DNA from: Puccinellia tenuiflora
Lineage: Eukaryota; Streptophyta; Magnoliopsida; Poales; Poaceae
Reading direction: 5' to 3'
Assembly (NCBI GenBank): GCA_012064385.1
Contig: QRDG01000134.1
Coordinates: 720,742 to 784,741 of the forward strand
Length of the DNA stretch: 64,000 nt
Under the pieces are notes generated by a model. The model had not been told where the DNA came from. It ran no database searches and saw nothing but the letters and a program-made list of their open reading frames with translations. Position 1 is the first letter of the stretch. Each line of letters starts with the position of its first letter. Positions 1 to 11,618 of the stretch are shown here, piece after piece. Both the position numbers and the translations under genes were made by a program.

Positions 1-77
1 CCGTAACAACCAAGACAAGGAGAAGATCGCGAAGTCTTCCCAGCAAGCTAGCAAGACTCCACGATCTCGGGGGCTAG
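1..77 (+). other. 3' internal tail and polypurine tract of a gypsy element
   Basis: Sequence immediately left of an LTR start. It ends in a purine-rich CTCGGGGGCTAG directly before the TGTCGGGG of the LTR, the usual polypurine-tract position for plus-strand priming. The rest of the element lies outside the window. Confidence 0.55.
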
Positions 78-555
78 TGTCGGGGAATAACCCCCGGGTA
101 TGCCAAAGTCCACGACTCAACAAAAGAACAAGAAAAGCAAACCACGAGGATCAAGCAAGCTGTTAGCTGGAGGCTCCAGGCAGCCCGTCCGGCTGGAAGC
201 TCCAGGCTGCCCTAAGTAGTACTAGTTGGGCCTAATGGGCCACCCCTTTGTCCCCTGGGCATCCCCTTTATAAGGTGCACCAGGGAGCCCTTGAGAGAGG
301 ACCCTAAGAGGAAACCCTAGATGCATATTTGGGAGGTGGAGGCTCTTCTCATCCCCACCTACCCCTTCTTCTTCCTCTAGCTAGAGAGACAAACACAGCT
401 CAAGGAGCAACCATGTAGCCCGAGATTTATGCCATGATATACATCAGACATGCAGGACGTAGGGGTGTTACCTCCACAGGAGGGCCCCGAACCTGGGTAC
501 ATCGCGTGTGTTCTTGCCGTGTTCGTGCCCAATCCCGCCGGAGCTTCCGATCGTC
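78..555 (+). mobile_element. Truncated Ty3/gypsy LTR
   Basis: Begins TGTCGGGGAATAACC after a polypurine tract and has a TATA-like TTTATAAGG near 267-275. It carries an R/U5-like block (GCAGGACGTAGGGG, then GAGGGCC..GAACCTGGGTA, about 460-500) that is recognisably related to the same block in the 1047 bp LTRs at 11619 and 40758. No terminal CA is seen: the LTR runs straight into an antisense gag near 555, so its U5 end is missing. The right boundary is approximate. Confidence 0.6.
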
Positions 556-1619
556 GCCTGCCCCACAAACTTTTCCGTCTCTGATGGATATGTCCGTGAC
601 TCCACCACGACAGTCATGGCCTTGGCGGCTGGTGTAGAGGGAGCCAGTGCAGGTGCTGAGGTAGCCGGTGCCTTCTGGGGACACTCCCTGGAGAAGTGCC
701 CCGGCTGGCCACAGCTGAAGCAAGTGGGCCTCGGGGGTGGTGGAGGCAGCTGAGGGCGGAAACCACTTCCAATCGCACCCAATGTCGAAGTAGCTGGGCG
801 AGGCGGAGGTGGCCTGTACCCTGAGGGCCTTGGCGCGAAGGGAGGGCGAGGCACATCACTGAAAGGCACAAAGACCCTGCGCTTCTTGCCCTCAGAAGAA
901 GTGGGGCTCTGATTGTCCACTGGAGCTGGCCTTTTGGAAGACTCCATCTCCTTCCTACCCTGCTCCATAGTGAGAGTCTGGTTGTAGAGCTCCTGATAGG
1001 ACTGGAACTTGAAAGGCAGCAACTCATATCGGAGCCATGGTGCGAGCCCCTTAGGGAACAGGTATTGCTTGTCCTCATCGTTGGTCACGTCCCGAGGGGC
1101 GTAACGAGAGAGGTGGTTGAATTCACGCCCATAAGCTTGGACGTCCATGCGTCCCTGGGTCAGATCCAGGAACTCCCTCCTCTTCAAGTCCATGATGGGC
1201 TTGGGGATGTAAGCCGCACGGAAGGCCATGCGGAAGTCGGCCCAGGTGAAAACATGGCCCGCAGCAAACATGGACACATGGCTTTCCCACCAGGAACCAG
1301 CGGCTCCGTTCAGAAGGTAGGTCGCGAAGTTCACTTGTTCAGCTGCCGGAACATGTAAGGCAACAAACTTGCGCTCGAGAGCACGGAGCCAGTCGTCCGC
1401 ATCCAACAGCTCCCTAGCTTCAGAGAAAGTCGGTGGCTGGGAGCGCAAGAACTCCGTGAGGTTGTTGCAGTCAATGTTCCTCCGTGCACCCTGCTGCACC
1501 AACTGCGCGAGCAGATTCTCGTTGCGCAGGCGGCCCTCTTCAATAACCATCAGAACCTCCGCCATAGAGGGTGGCGGTGGCTCAGGATTGCTTTGTTCAC
1601 CACGACGGGTAGGAGCCAT
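556..1619 (-). pseudogene. Ty3/gypsy gag fragment (capsid and zinc knuckle)
   Basis: A minus-strand open frame (about 355 codons to the junction) starting at the Met of MAPTRRGEQ (1617-1619). A Met at 1655 is also open but adds a non-gag leader. The capsid region contains DADDWLRALERKF, GSWWESH and AYGREFNHLSRYAP, typical of plant retrotransposon gag. A proline/arginine-rich linker follows, then one CCHC zinc knuckle, CFSCGQPGHFSREC. Gag packages genomic RNA in virus-like particles. The frame stays open after the knuckle but enters antisense LTR sequence near 555, so protease and pol are gone. It is transcribed toward the plus-strand LTR at 78-555, so the two are not one intact element. The chromovirus versus other gypsy lineage cannot be told from gag alone. 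Confidence 0.8.
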
Positions 1620-2141
1620 TCTGGAGATATGAACAAGGACACAGTTAGTAACCATAACCGGTCATTTAGGATAGATTCATTAGGCTTCTTCCTGATATAG
1701 AGATTTAAGATGGCACAAAACAGATCAAGGCAACCACGTGTGACATTACGTCATCGCGGCGATAGCAAACGGAGTAAGGGACTCGAGACTTAAACTGGAC
1801 GGTAAGAACCCAAACCTCGAGAACCTAAAACTTTGCCATAGAGGGTGGACAACAGGTTTAGAGTAAGGGACGGGCTAACAACAATTCCACGATATTGCAG
1901 AAGCCTTTGTTAGCACTCTTCCGACAACTAGTGCCGAAAGGGTTTCCTGAACGGGTGTTAGTGGAGGAATCCCAAATATTGATGGACCACTCGCTAAGAG
2001 CAATCCCGCCGTGATTCATATGGTTCTTTGCCAGAGAGTCTAGCTAAAGCTAGTGTCAGAGGAGGGCATTGCTGAGCAAGTCAATTACGGCCGCAACCTC
2101 GAGTTTGAAGACTAACCTCAAATTTTGCCAACCTGAGCTAT
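1620..2141 (-). other. Leader of the antisense gypsy element; no gene seen
   Basis: This stretch lies upstream of the minus-strand gag. It has no coding potential and no recognisable LTR end or primer-binding site. Probably decayed 5' internal sequence of the same element. Confidence 0.3.
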
Positions 2142-2149
2142 CCTCAGAC

Positions 2150-2668
2150 TAAGGATGGCAATGGGTAGGGTATGGGCAGGGTAGAGCAATACCATACCCA
2201 TATAGTCTATGGGTACAAAATTCTACCCATACCCTTACCCGCGGGGATGAAAGTATACCCATACCCATACCCATACCCGGCGGGTACCCGTACCCATTAG
2301 GTATCCGTTGGGTAGATCAAATAGTACACAAAATTTTCATATTTTTACATTTGTTGATATCACATTTGACAAAAAAATCAATTATATCAACTCAATAACA
2401 GGTAGATGAATACATGACAATTATCTAATTTTGGAAATCACAATCTCATGATCATATCTAGTAAGTCAACTGAGTAGTGTCCATATGTTAGTATAAATGG
2501 GTAGGGTATGGGTATACCCACGGGTACAGGGTTGTACCCATGCCCTACCCACGACTTGGTGGGTAGGATATGGGTACTGCCCATGGGTATAAAAATGTGC
2601 CCATACCCTCCCCCTACGGGTACGGTACCCGCAGGTACCCGTACCCACGGGTAAAATTGCCATCCTTA
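2150..2668. mobile_element. hAT-like non-autonomous element (MITE) with 8 bp TSD
   Basis: Ends are perfect 13 bp terminal inverted repeats, TAAGGATGGCAAT at 2150 and its complement finishing at 2668. Flanks are CCTCAGAC (2142-2149) and CCTCAGGC (2669-2676), an 8 bp target duplication with one mismatch, the length typical of hAT elements. Both subterminal regions are packed with GGGTA/TACCC motifs (GGGTATGGGTA and variants) in opposite orientation, so the ends can fold back. The interior is AT-rich with no transposase, so it would need a transposase in trans. Confidence 0.85.
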
Positions 2669-3218
2669 CCTCAGGCGGTCAATCTTTTGAGCATCTACAA
2701 ATGCTTCATTAGATCATGTTGAAGCTCATTATGAACAACTTCATTACGAATCTCCATATGCATGGCGACTTAATCATCAAAATCAACAGTCATGTTGTGA
2801 TCAATATCGGTTAGAGGACCATGGAACTCATATGGAAAAGGATCATCCATCGGATTTGCACGTTCACTCTCGATGATCATGTTGTGCATGATCACACATG
2901 CATTCATGACCTACCAGATCTGCTCATACGACCATGTCAGAGTAGGGTACCAGACGACTTCAAACCTCTGCTGGAGGACTCCAAACACCCGCTCGACATC
3001 CTTCTTGCAACTCTCTTGTTGAGAGGCAAACCAAGATTCTATATGTTGCCTAGACGATTGGAGATTGTTTTCACAAATGTCGCCCACCTTGGATAGATTC
3101 CATCGGCTAGGTAGTACCCATTGTTGTATTCGTTGTCGTTGATCACATAGTTGACTGGAGGAGCATGGCCTTCAACGAGTATCGCAAACACCGGAGAGCG
3201 ATGCAACATGTTGATGTC

Positions 3219-5671
3219 TGAAAGAACAAGGATGTCGCCTAGAGGGGGGGTGAATAGGCGATTTAAAATTATTACGGTTAAGGCTTGAATAAATGCGGAA
3301 TAAAACTAACGTTTAATTTATCAAGCCAAAACCTAAACTAGCTAGGTTTACCTATGTGCACCAACAACTTATGCTAAGCAATATAATCGACTAGGTGATA
3401 GCAAGATATATAACTTCAATCTTGATGGCTATCACAAAGTAAGTAGCATAAGTAAGAAGCTCGTGTATAGACACTTGGAGACGATGATTTATCCCGAAGT
3501 TCACTTCCCAATGGAAGCTACTCTTCGTTGGAGCGGCGCGGTGTTCACCAAAGTGAAACACCGAGTAGCCTTGAAATGACACACCATATCTCCTTTGTGT
3601 CTTACCACCGATGTGGCGAGGCACTTGTCACTATGTTGCCGTTGAGGTTGACAACTAGAACCTTCACAAGGATGAAGAACACTCCACAAGTTGGAGTGTC
3701 TCCACCAAATGCACCGAGCCGCCAAGACTTGATGCACCAAGGCCGGGGCACACACCACAACTCAATTGGTGGCTCCCGGCAATGTCTTCGTAGCTACCAA
3801 AGCTCCAAGACGAACAAGGTTGAGCCACACTCCACAACTTAATTGGAGGCTCCCAACAAATCCCGCGAGCCACCAAAACTCCGAGATATCAACAACCATC
3901 TAGGGTACCAACGTGCCCTAGAGGAACAAGCTCTAGGGCACCCAAGCACCCAAGAGTAATAAGCTTCTCAACTTCACTCAAACGAATCCTCGTAGAGAAC
4001 TCAAACCGATGCAACCGATGCAATGGCAAGAACACACTAAGTGGTCAAATCCTTCACTCTCAAATCCCACCAAAAGCAACTAATGCTTGTGGGGGGATAA
4101 GAGAGGAAGAACAAAGAAGAACTCAACAAATGGAACTCCAAGATCTAGATCCAAAGGGTTCCCCTCACTTAGAGGAGAGATGGTTTGGTGGAAGTGTAGA
4201 TCTAGATCTCCTCTCTCTTTTCCCTCTAATTGGAGGCAAGAATCATGGAGGAATAGAGAGGGGAGAGCTCTAAAAAGATCAAAAATGGAGGTCAAAAAGA
4301 GCTCTAATGGTTAGAGAACCTTTGGGGAAGAAGCCCCCTTTTTATAGGTCAACAAGATTTGACCGTTATGCAGTTTTCGTGGTCGTCCGGAATTGGTCCG
4401 GAATATTCCGAAACACTAACAGAGAGCAAAACTGGTTCACCTCGGAATCCGTCCGGAATAGATCCGGAAAATTCCGGATGTTCGGATTTCACTCGGAAAA
4501 TTCCGAATGAAATCCGAATGCCATACAGAATGTAAAACAGCACGCACGAGAAACGCGATATCTTTTGCATCCGGACTCCGTTTTCGATGATCTTGGGCTC
4601 GTTGGAATCGCAACGAAGAGCTCTACAAGATCATGCAGAGAAACATCATAGTCCATCATGTGAGGAGGAGGTCACAAGGAAAGAGTTTGACCTCTCTAGG
4701 AAAGACAAGCCGGTAAAACCTCCAACATAAAAAACGCAACAAGATATGCATCTGAGATCCGTTTTTTTATGAACTAGAGCTTGGCATGGAGATGAACACA
4801 AGCTCTAAATCCTCATATGGATGAAAGCCAAATAACATGCAATGGAGATTTTGTTATGGGTAGGAAGGTGTGAACCTTTCCTCATGGGTGAACCATCAAA
4901 ATCTCCACAACCGAAAACACAATAGAAGATGCAACCCAATCTTGTTTTCGGTGAACTTGGCCTTGTCATGACAAGCATGAAAAGCACCAAGACCACACCA
5001 CGATAAGAGACAAATAAGAACCAATAAAGATGATGCCAAGGATGCAAGGGTTTGAGCTCTCTACGACCGATACGCTAAAGCTCACTTGAGAGCCCCTCTT
5101 GATAGTACGGTTACCTATCCTAAAACCCTATGAAGATAATATCTTTGCCTTGCACATTCCACTTGATCTAGATGATGACGTCTTGATCTTCTCAAGTGGG
5201 AACACCTTTCTTTATTGCGTCGCTTGGTGAAGACTCTCATATGGCCCCCCATAAGCATTATGGGAAAGCCTCTATTAGGTATGTCTTCACTTGAACATTA
5301 TCTCTAAAGGGGTGACAAGCTCCAAGCATGTAATCTCTTCAAGATGCTCTTCTTGGACTTGCACTAATCAACTTGTATCTTTACTTCTCTCTTCATAAAG
5401 ATGATTTCTTGAAGGTTAACATGAACATTCACTCAATCTTAATCTTCAAGACATATTTGAACTATGCTCAACACCATCATGACCAGTCTTCAGATAACAC
5501 CTTGAACCTCTTGGTCATTACTTAATATTCTTCTTTCCACCTTGAAACCAACATATGGTCTTCAAGCACTCCTATGGACAAACACTACAAGTATAACTCA
5601 ATGCAACCATTAGTCCATAGAGATTGTCATTAATTACCAAAACAACACATGGGGGCAACCATGCTCTTTCA
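3219..5671 (-). mobile_element. SIRE/Maximus-type copia solo LTR (2453 bp)
   Basis: On the minus strand it begins TGAAAGAGCATGGTTGCCCC and ends TGTTCTTTCA. It is flanked by a perfect 5 bp duplication ATGTC (3214-3218 and 5672-5676), with no internal region, so it is a solo LTR left by LTR-LTR recombination. Its start matches the LTR at 57683-60010, and its R/U5 part (about 3480-3900) matches 55870-56240. The minus-strand end carries the grass-typical run of C before CTCTAGGCGACATC. It sits in the Harbinger transposase coding region, and removing it with one TSD copy rejoins the transposase motifs. Confidence 0.88.
4338..4530 (-). promoter_or_regulatory. LTR core promoter with upstream TCCGGA palindrome cluster
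   Basis: Minus-strand TATA-like CCTATAAAAAGGGGG lies at about 4333-4348. Immediately upstream in that orientation (4385-4525) is a cluster of palindromes: TCCGGA, GGAATATTCC and degraded forms such as GGAAAATTCC. The position relative to the TATA box is the same as in the LTRs at 55635 and 57683. Confidence 0.55.
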
Positions 5672-6439
5672 ATGTCACTGTGTGATCCTGCCATGCCAAA
5701 GAAAGAGTGCCAATCCACGTTTCATGATCGGGTACAACTTCAAGTACCACACTACAATATCCTTTGTGGCCACCTTTGTACAAGCCTTGCCAACCAAATG
5801 GACAATTCTTCTAGCTCCAGTGCATTCAATCGATGTTTCCAAGCATCCTAGAAAATCCCCTCGCTACATTGACGGCCAAGATCTGAGCTGTATCTTCTTC
5901 AGTTGGTGCTCTCAAATATTACGGTCCAAACACAGCCACCACCGCTCTGCAGAATATGTACATTGACATGATAGTTGTTGACTCGGACATGCGTAGATAG
6001 TCGTCTTGACCATCAGCAGGCACTCCTTATGTAAGCATCCTCAGAGCAGCAGTACACTTCTGGAGCGATGAGAAACCAACCATTACCACACTGTATTTCT
6101 TCAACTTGAACCAGGGATCGTGTTCCCTCACACCATCTCGGGTCGGAAGAAACAAATCCCTATACATCCGAAAGCACCGACGAAAATCCTTTGGGGTGAA
6201 GGCAGGCACATCAGCAAAATAATCGGCGTATAGCATGCAATGGCCTCCATCCTCTGCCTCGGCATGGTCTTCCTAATCCCAGGCATTGAACTTCCTCTTT
6301 TGGGTGCAGTATGGGCGGCCTCTTCGGTTTGTAGCTGCAACAAACAAGCAAGGATCGCCATGTTCTCCTCTTTCTTGGCGTCGATGCCGACATTTTATTT
6401 CATCAAGAGATGGGCCATCCACTCATCATCGTTGTCCAT

Positions 6440-6884
6440 GATCTAGTGGAATGAAAAATTGAAGCAATCAATCACCGATCGTCGCCCGCAGCTGGCAAAT
6501 ATTAAGAAAAGTGGCGCCTACCACGCAGTCCGTCGAACACCTTCTGTGCAAGCTGGACGCGGGAGGGCGCATGTGGTCCGATCAAGCGCCAGCGAGGCGG
6601 CTGTGAGGCTAGGACAGCGACGCAGTTTCTGGCCGATGGTTCGTCGTCTGCTACAAAGGACGTGTGGGAGGCGGGGTGGGACGACGAGCAGATGGTGGCG
6701 ACGGGAGTTGGAAATGGATATGGGAACGAGGAGCTGCACCGGTAGGATTTTGATGTACCAACGATAGGGCTGGCCCACTCGTCGGGATCAGGCATGGTGG
6801 CTCACGCGGTTTGTTCGGCGCACCCAAGCGGCTCCGGCCATAGAGGGCGTGGGCTGGGTGTGCCGGATGAAATATTGGACCTCC
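6440..6884 (-). other. 5' flank of the Harbinger transposase; no gene seen
   Basis: A GC-rich stretch upstream of the transposase start on its strand. Open frames here overlap in several phases and show no protein family, so I treat them as chance. By position it is the promoter side of the Harbinger element, continuing past the solo LTR to about 8515. Confidence 0.35.
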
Positions 6885-8394
6885 TGATACGTTCGTTTTG
6901 CATCACTATTTTGTATCATAATTTACTCTTATTCATTGATATATTCCATATTAGGATGCATTACTTATGTTATATCTTATTTTGCATGTTTTTCAGTTTT
7001 CCGGGATTTATCTGTCGGAGTCGGGATTCAGCTGGAAAAAGCACCTGCCAAGACACGTACCTTCCGGAGCCCCAAAAATTATGAGAAATTCATAAAGCTA
7101 TTTTCGTCAAAAATAAGCCACGAAGCCAGAAGATGGCCCGAAGGGGTTCCACTAGGGGCAGGGGAGGCTAGTAGGTGGGGCCCACCCTGGGCCGCAGTCA
7201 GGGCCCACCCTGGCCCCTGTGACTCCTCTCCGGTACCCCTTCGGCGTATTACACCCCTTTGACCTAAAAACATCCGGGGGCCAATCAGATAATTTTTCTA
7301 CCGCCGTCTCGGGGCGAAAACCAGATAGAGAGAAGAAAGCTCTCCAGCAGGCACAAATCTGTCGGGGAAATTCCCTCTCGGAGGGAGAAATCGTCGCCGT
7401 CGTCATCATCGTCACGCCGAGCACCATCGGGATCATCATCAACATCAACATCATATCACCAACAACACATCACCACCAACCCATCTCATCCAGCTGTAAC
7501 TATTAGGGTCGTAACTTGTTTCTATTTGTCGGGATCACTCTCCCCGTGTTGATTACCTTGTTGTAGTTGATGTTTGTGCATTCTATCGGTGAATTCTTGT
7601 TATGACCAGATTGTTACTCATTTATAAATCACCTCTTATCATAATCCATATGATGTTGCGTGAGTATTTCATTTAGTTTTTGACGACATGGGGAAAGCCT
7701 TGTTACTAGTAATCATGTTTTGTTGAGTAATATTTAATGGTTTGATATTTAAAGTGTGTTGCTATTCTTCTAGTGGTATCGTGTGAGAGTCGACGACATG
7801 ATACTTCACCTTTAAGGGCCTAGGAGAATACATGGTTTATTTAGTTTTCTTATGGTAGGGTTGCCGGAGTGACAGAAACCTGAACCCCAGTTTGCAAGCT
7901 TTTATACTAGAGAGTGTAGAATCTCAAAGTTTAAACTTGTGGTTAGATTTTATATTAATTACTTTCTTGTAGTTGCGGATGATTGCAAGAAGTTTAATCA
8001 CAAGTGTGCATTAGTCTAATTAAGGGCGGTGTATTAGCATAGGTTCACCCGCACAACACTTATCAAAACAAGATTAATCAACGACGCATGATGAAAGTAA
8101 CTTGGCAAAATTCCCATGTGTTCTCAGGAAAGTTTTAATCATCATAAGTAACTCCACCGGCTTGTCCTTTGTGCTAAAAAAGATTGGGCCACTTGCTGCA
8201 ATTATTCTTGTCCACTCTTGTTTGCTTGTTCTTTATTTATTTGTTACTACGAAAGCCCATAAAAATCTGTCTTTTAGCATTTGCAGTGAAACCTTGCTCA
8301 GGACCACTTGTCAATACCTTCTGCTCCTCGTTGGGTTCGACACTCTTACTTATCGAAAGTACTATGATAGATCCCCTACATTTGAGGGTCATCA
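6885..8394 (+). mobile_element. Ty3/gypsy solo LTR (1510 bp)
   Basis: Begins TGATACGTTCGTTTTGCATC and ends with ATGATAGATCCCCTACATTT..GGGTCATCA, the terminus style of Sabrina/Fatima-like gypsy LTRs of Pooideae (name from memory, unchecked). A perfect 5 bp duplication CCTCC flanks it (6880-6884 and 8395-8399). No internal region is present. The interior has no coding sequence. Confidence 0.88.
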
Positions 8395-8399
8395 CCTCC

Positions 8400-8767
8400 T
8401 CGGATGAAATCGTGCTATTGGCGCCGCGACTGGGCGCCAAATTTTGTCCAAAGCACCTAATAGGGTATTGGCGGCCCTATTGGTGCCTAGACCGGAGATG
8501 ATCTAAGAACACCCCTGTCGACATCAACGGTCAGAAGAGCCATAATTACAAATATTTACTCATGGCCGATGAGGCCTCCTAGAATTGGCTATTGCGACAC
8601 AACCTACATTAGAAATGGTCAAATTCGATTCACCGTTGCTATTGTTGGCAGGCCATGTCCGCAATGGATGTTGTGATTAAATCTCTTTCTGGCGAGACCT
8701 TCTATGGTAGTGGTCTTTCGCATAAACCAGTGTGCAATGTGAAGACGCACATATTAGGCCACAAGGC
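8400..8767. other. Unassigned repeat-derived sequence
   Basis: Contains GGCGCC-rich sequence (8420-8500) that probably belongs to the end of the Harbinger element, then about 250 bp of unidentified sequence. Removing the shell LTR joins it to 42875, so the unidentified part is continuous with the old retroelement sequence there. No gene is supported. Confidence 0.3.
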
Positions 8768-10072
8768 TGTAACAGCCCCAGTTTGGAACCTGAAAATATG
8801 AATAATTTTTCAACTTTTTCATCTCAGGTTTGCATCATGGCATGCATTTGAATTTGCTAATTCTAACAAGCAACATTTGGAAACATTCAAAAGGGGGAAG
8901 CAAAACCTTCCCAAACCTTCAAACCCAATGCATTTGCTCAACTTGGTAAACAAATTAATTTGAACTTCCAATTTGTCCAGGAAGTTCCAATAATCCAATT
9001 ATAATTATTTGTCAAAAGCAACTTCTTAACAAGCAAAGAAATAAAAATTGAAAATTCAATTTGGTCCAAGTTCGACTTGTCAAAAATTCAAAATAAAATT
9101 ATGGAGAGCTTCATTATTATATTGGGAACCTCCAGGAATATTTTCACAATTTTATGAATTGTATAAGTACCCCAAGAAATTGGATTTTGGAAATTATTAA
9201 AAATTGCCGTATTCACACCCTATGAACAAATGTTGATCAAAACCTTACATTTTGGAGCACAAATTTGTGTGGAGCTTCTACCTGTCAAGGGGAGGGTACA
9301 TGAATTTTTCCAGAATTTATAAAAATGTCTAAGAGCCTTAATTAAATAGCTAAAACCCTGATAGTTTAAAATTTTGGAAAATGGAAAATAGGCAGGGGGT
9401 TTTCGTAAATTTTCCTTCTCCTCCCTGGCGCCACAGTGGCGCCATGCCGTTGCGCCCATGCTGTGATGCTCCCCCTCGCGCATTGCCGCGGTGGCCCTGG
9501 AGGTCAAACACACGCGGACGCCCACCTGCTCCTCCTCTGCTCCCTCCCCTGCTCTCTCCTGTCCTCTGTCCCGAGCGAAACCCTAGATCGACCTCCTGCC
9601 CGCCGCCACCGCTGTCGTGTCCGCCGTCGACTCCGGCCGCCCCGAAGCAATTTGAAGGCACCGAAAGCTCCGCCTCGACCTCCTCCCTCTGCTGGGCCAA
9701 GCTCTGCTCGCCGGGACGCGCTGGATCGATGGAATCGACGCCACCTTCCCCGCCTCCGGCCGCTGCACGTCAAGCATGCTCGCGTCGTCGTCCGGCCTCC
9801 CCAGTCTACCCCGACCGCTCCATCGTGCTCATGGTGAGCTTCTGGTTCTCCGGGACATCTTTTCCCTCTCCATCCCTCTTTGTACCGCCCCGCCGCTTTG
9901 CTCCGCCGGGCGCCGCTGCTCGAGCTCCGGTGACCCTAGATGGGTGGCGTTGCCAGCTTTAGGTCGCCCACCCCATGCCGCGTCGAATGCGACCCTCAGC
10001 TCGCTCCCTCGTGCGCCAAATTGCCGCCGCCGTGCGCCACCGTTCCGCGGTCACCGCCGTCGCCGCCGTGCG

Positions 10073-10270
10073 CCCGGCCTGGGTACCGGCCCAGCCGGCC
10101 AGGAGGCCGGTAGCCTCGGGTCTATGCCCGGCCTGGTGCCCGGTCTGGGCCGGCCAGGAGGCCAGCAGCTTCGGGCCTATGCCCGGCCTGGTGCCCGGTC
10201 TGGGCCGGCCAATGGCTGACTGTCTCGTGTGCTAGCCCGGCCTGTGGGCCGGCCTGGCCGGTTTGGAGGT
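10073..10270. repeat. GGCCGG-rich tandem repeats, about 55 bp unit
   Basis: Two near-identical units begin at 10121 and 10176 (TATGCCCGGCCTGGTGCCC, then GGTCTGGGCCGGCCA). A more diverged copy precedes them from about 10073 and a partial one follows to 10270. The unit is rich in GCCGGCC palindromes. It lies inside the shell LTR. Confidence 0.7.
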
Positions 10271-11618
10271 CGGCCTGCCAGGGTTTTCCTGTTTTTCCTT
10301 TTGGAATTAAATTAAAATAAAAGATTTAATAACTAATTGAATATTTCTTCAAATTTAGCAAATAAAATACCAATTTGTTCAAAAACAAACTCTATCTATT
10401 AGTGTCATTGTCCTGATCTTTTGAAACTATTTATCTTGCTGTTTATCAAGAAATTATTAAAATAGCAAAAATAATAACAATTTGGGAAAATCATAACTTG
10501 ATAAATAATTAACCAAAAATTGTGAATAAAATATCAAAGTGCTCAGCATTTCAAATGCTATCTAATCATGCTAATATCACATCATGATAACAACTTTTAC
10601 TTTGGTGTGATTCTTTAAATGATTAAAAGAATTAAATTCAAATAATCATTTAATTCACTATTTAATCATCGATAATTGGAAAATCACAAACGAGGGTACC
10701 AAAACGATCAGAAGAATCATACCTATCTCTTCATGTCATGTTCATGCATAATTAAGCCACTTTTTAGTAATGTAATAATTTATAAACAATTGGTCACTAA
10801 TTTAAATATGGGGTGGCTTCCAAATAATTGCCCTAATTATTTGGCACTCCATTTAAATTGTTAGCTAAATTATATGATGATAACATTGCATAAACTTGAC
10901 ATGTCATCATGATTGTGCATTGCACCTTGTCTTCGTGTTATTTATTTGTTCTTCTGTTATTTGTTTGGGTATCGATAGATTCAGGAGTCGAGGGTTCCCC
11001 TACCTACCCCGACGATCCGTACTACACGCCCCGTCAGCAAGGCAAGAGATAACCTAACCTTCTTGGCAGCTAGCATCCTATTGTTTTATACAACTATTTT
11101 ATTCACCATAATATTGCATTCGATTCCAATGTCAATTTTTGGATAAGACATAGAGTATCCTATGAATTGCATGTTCCCTGAGTCATCACATGTCTCCCCT
11201 CCTATGAACCATAGGTTTGATGTGTTGGCCTGAGTAAAGATATAATTGTTGTATATATATGCTTAGCTATGCTTAGCCATGCTTAGTCGAATGCTATATT
11301 GTCCGGTGATTAAATTCCATAATTATGATGTTGATGGAATGTTCGGACTTGTTGGTTACTTGTGGTACTTAATTAAATTGCTTAAAAGGCTTGGATGAGT
11401 TGCCATCGGGGGTGGTGTTTTGCCTCATTCTTACCCCTAGGTGCGAGTTCTTGTCTCTAGTACCAAGACTGAGCATGCTACCAATGGTGGGGACATATGG
11501 AATCCTCTATAACTAAATAACTTGTGTGGGCGTATCCAAGGGTCCTCTAGTTTGCGCTTTCCATTTGCGTGTGAGTTGCAGGTGGATGAGGCGTGATGAA
11601 GAGGGTGTGTGTGGTGTT

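Larger units (their letters stand above)
2677..6439 (-). pseudogene. PIF/Harbinger transposase pseudogene, split by a solo LTR
   Basis: Reading the minus strand from the Met at 6439 gives an N-terminal Harbinger (DDE_4 nuclease, ALP1-like) transposase in pieces: ENMAILACLLQLQTEEAAH (about 6365-6305), then YADYFADVPAFTPKDFRR (about 6230-6175), REHDPWFKLKK and SSLQKCTAALRML. After several stops come APTEEDTAQILAVN (near 5905) and DHETWI (near 5725). The frame is then cut at 5676 by an LTR retrotransposon and resumes at 3213 with the catalytic-region motifs HRSPVFAILVEG, INDNEYNNGYYLADGIYP, and further on MNACVIMHNMIIESER (near 2880). Defects include a TAA at codon 15, a frameshift near 6236, several internal stops, a one-base loss near 5710 and a frameshift near 3050. 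PIF/Harbinger transposases cut and paste DNA at 3 bp targets; this one cannot be functional. Outer ends of the element were not resolved. Confidence 0.85.

Noticed and set aside
2821..3096. 91-codon plus-strand open frame
   Set aside because: Opposite the Harbinger transposase catalytic region, which has recognisable motifs on the minus strand.
9381..9962. 193-codon open frame in a GC island
   Set aside because: Proline/arginine/serine-rich, overlaps other open frames on both strands, lies inside an LTR and has no motif; composition artefact.
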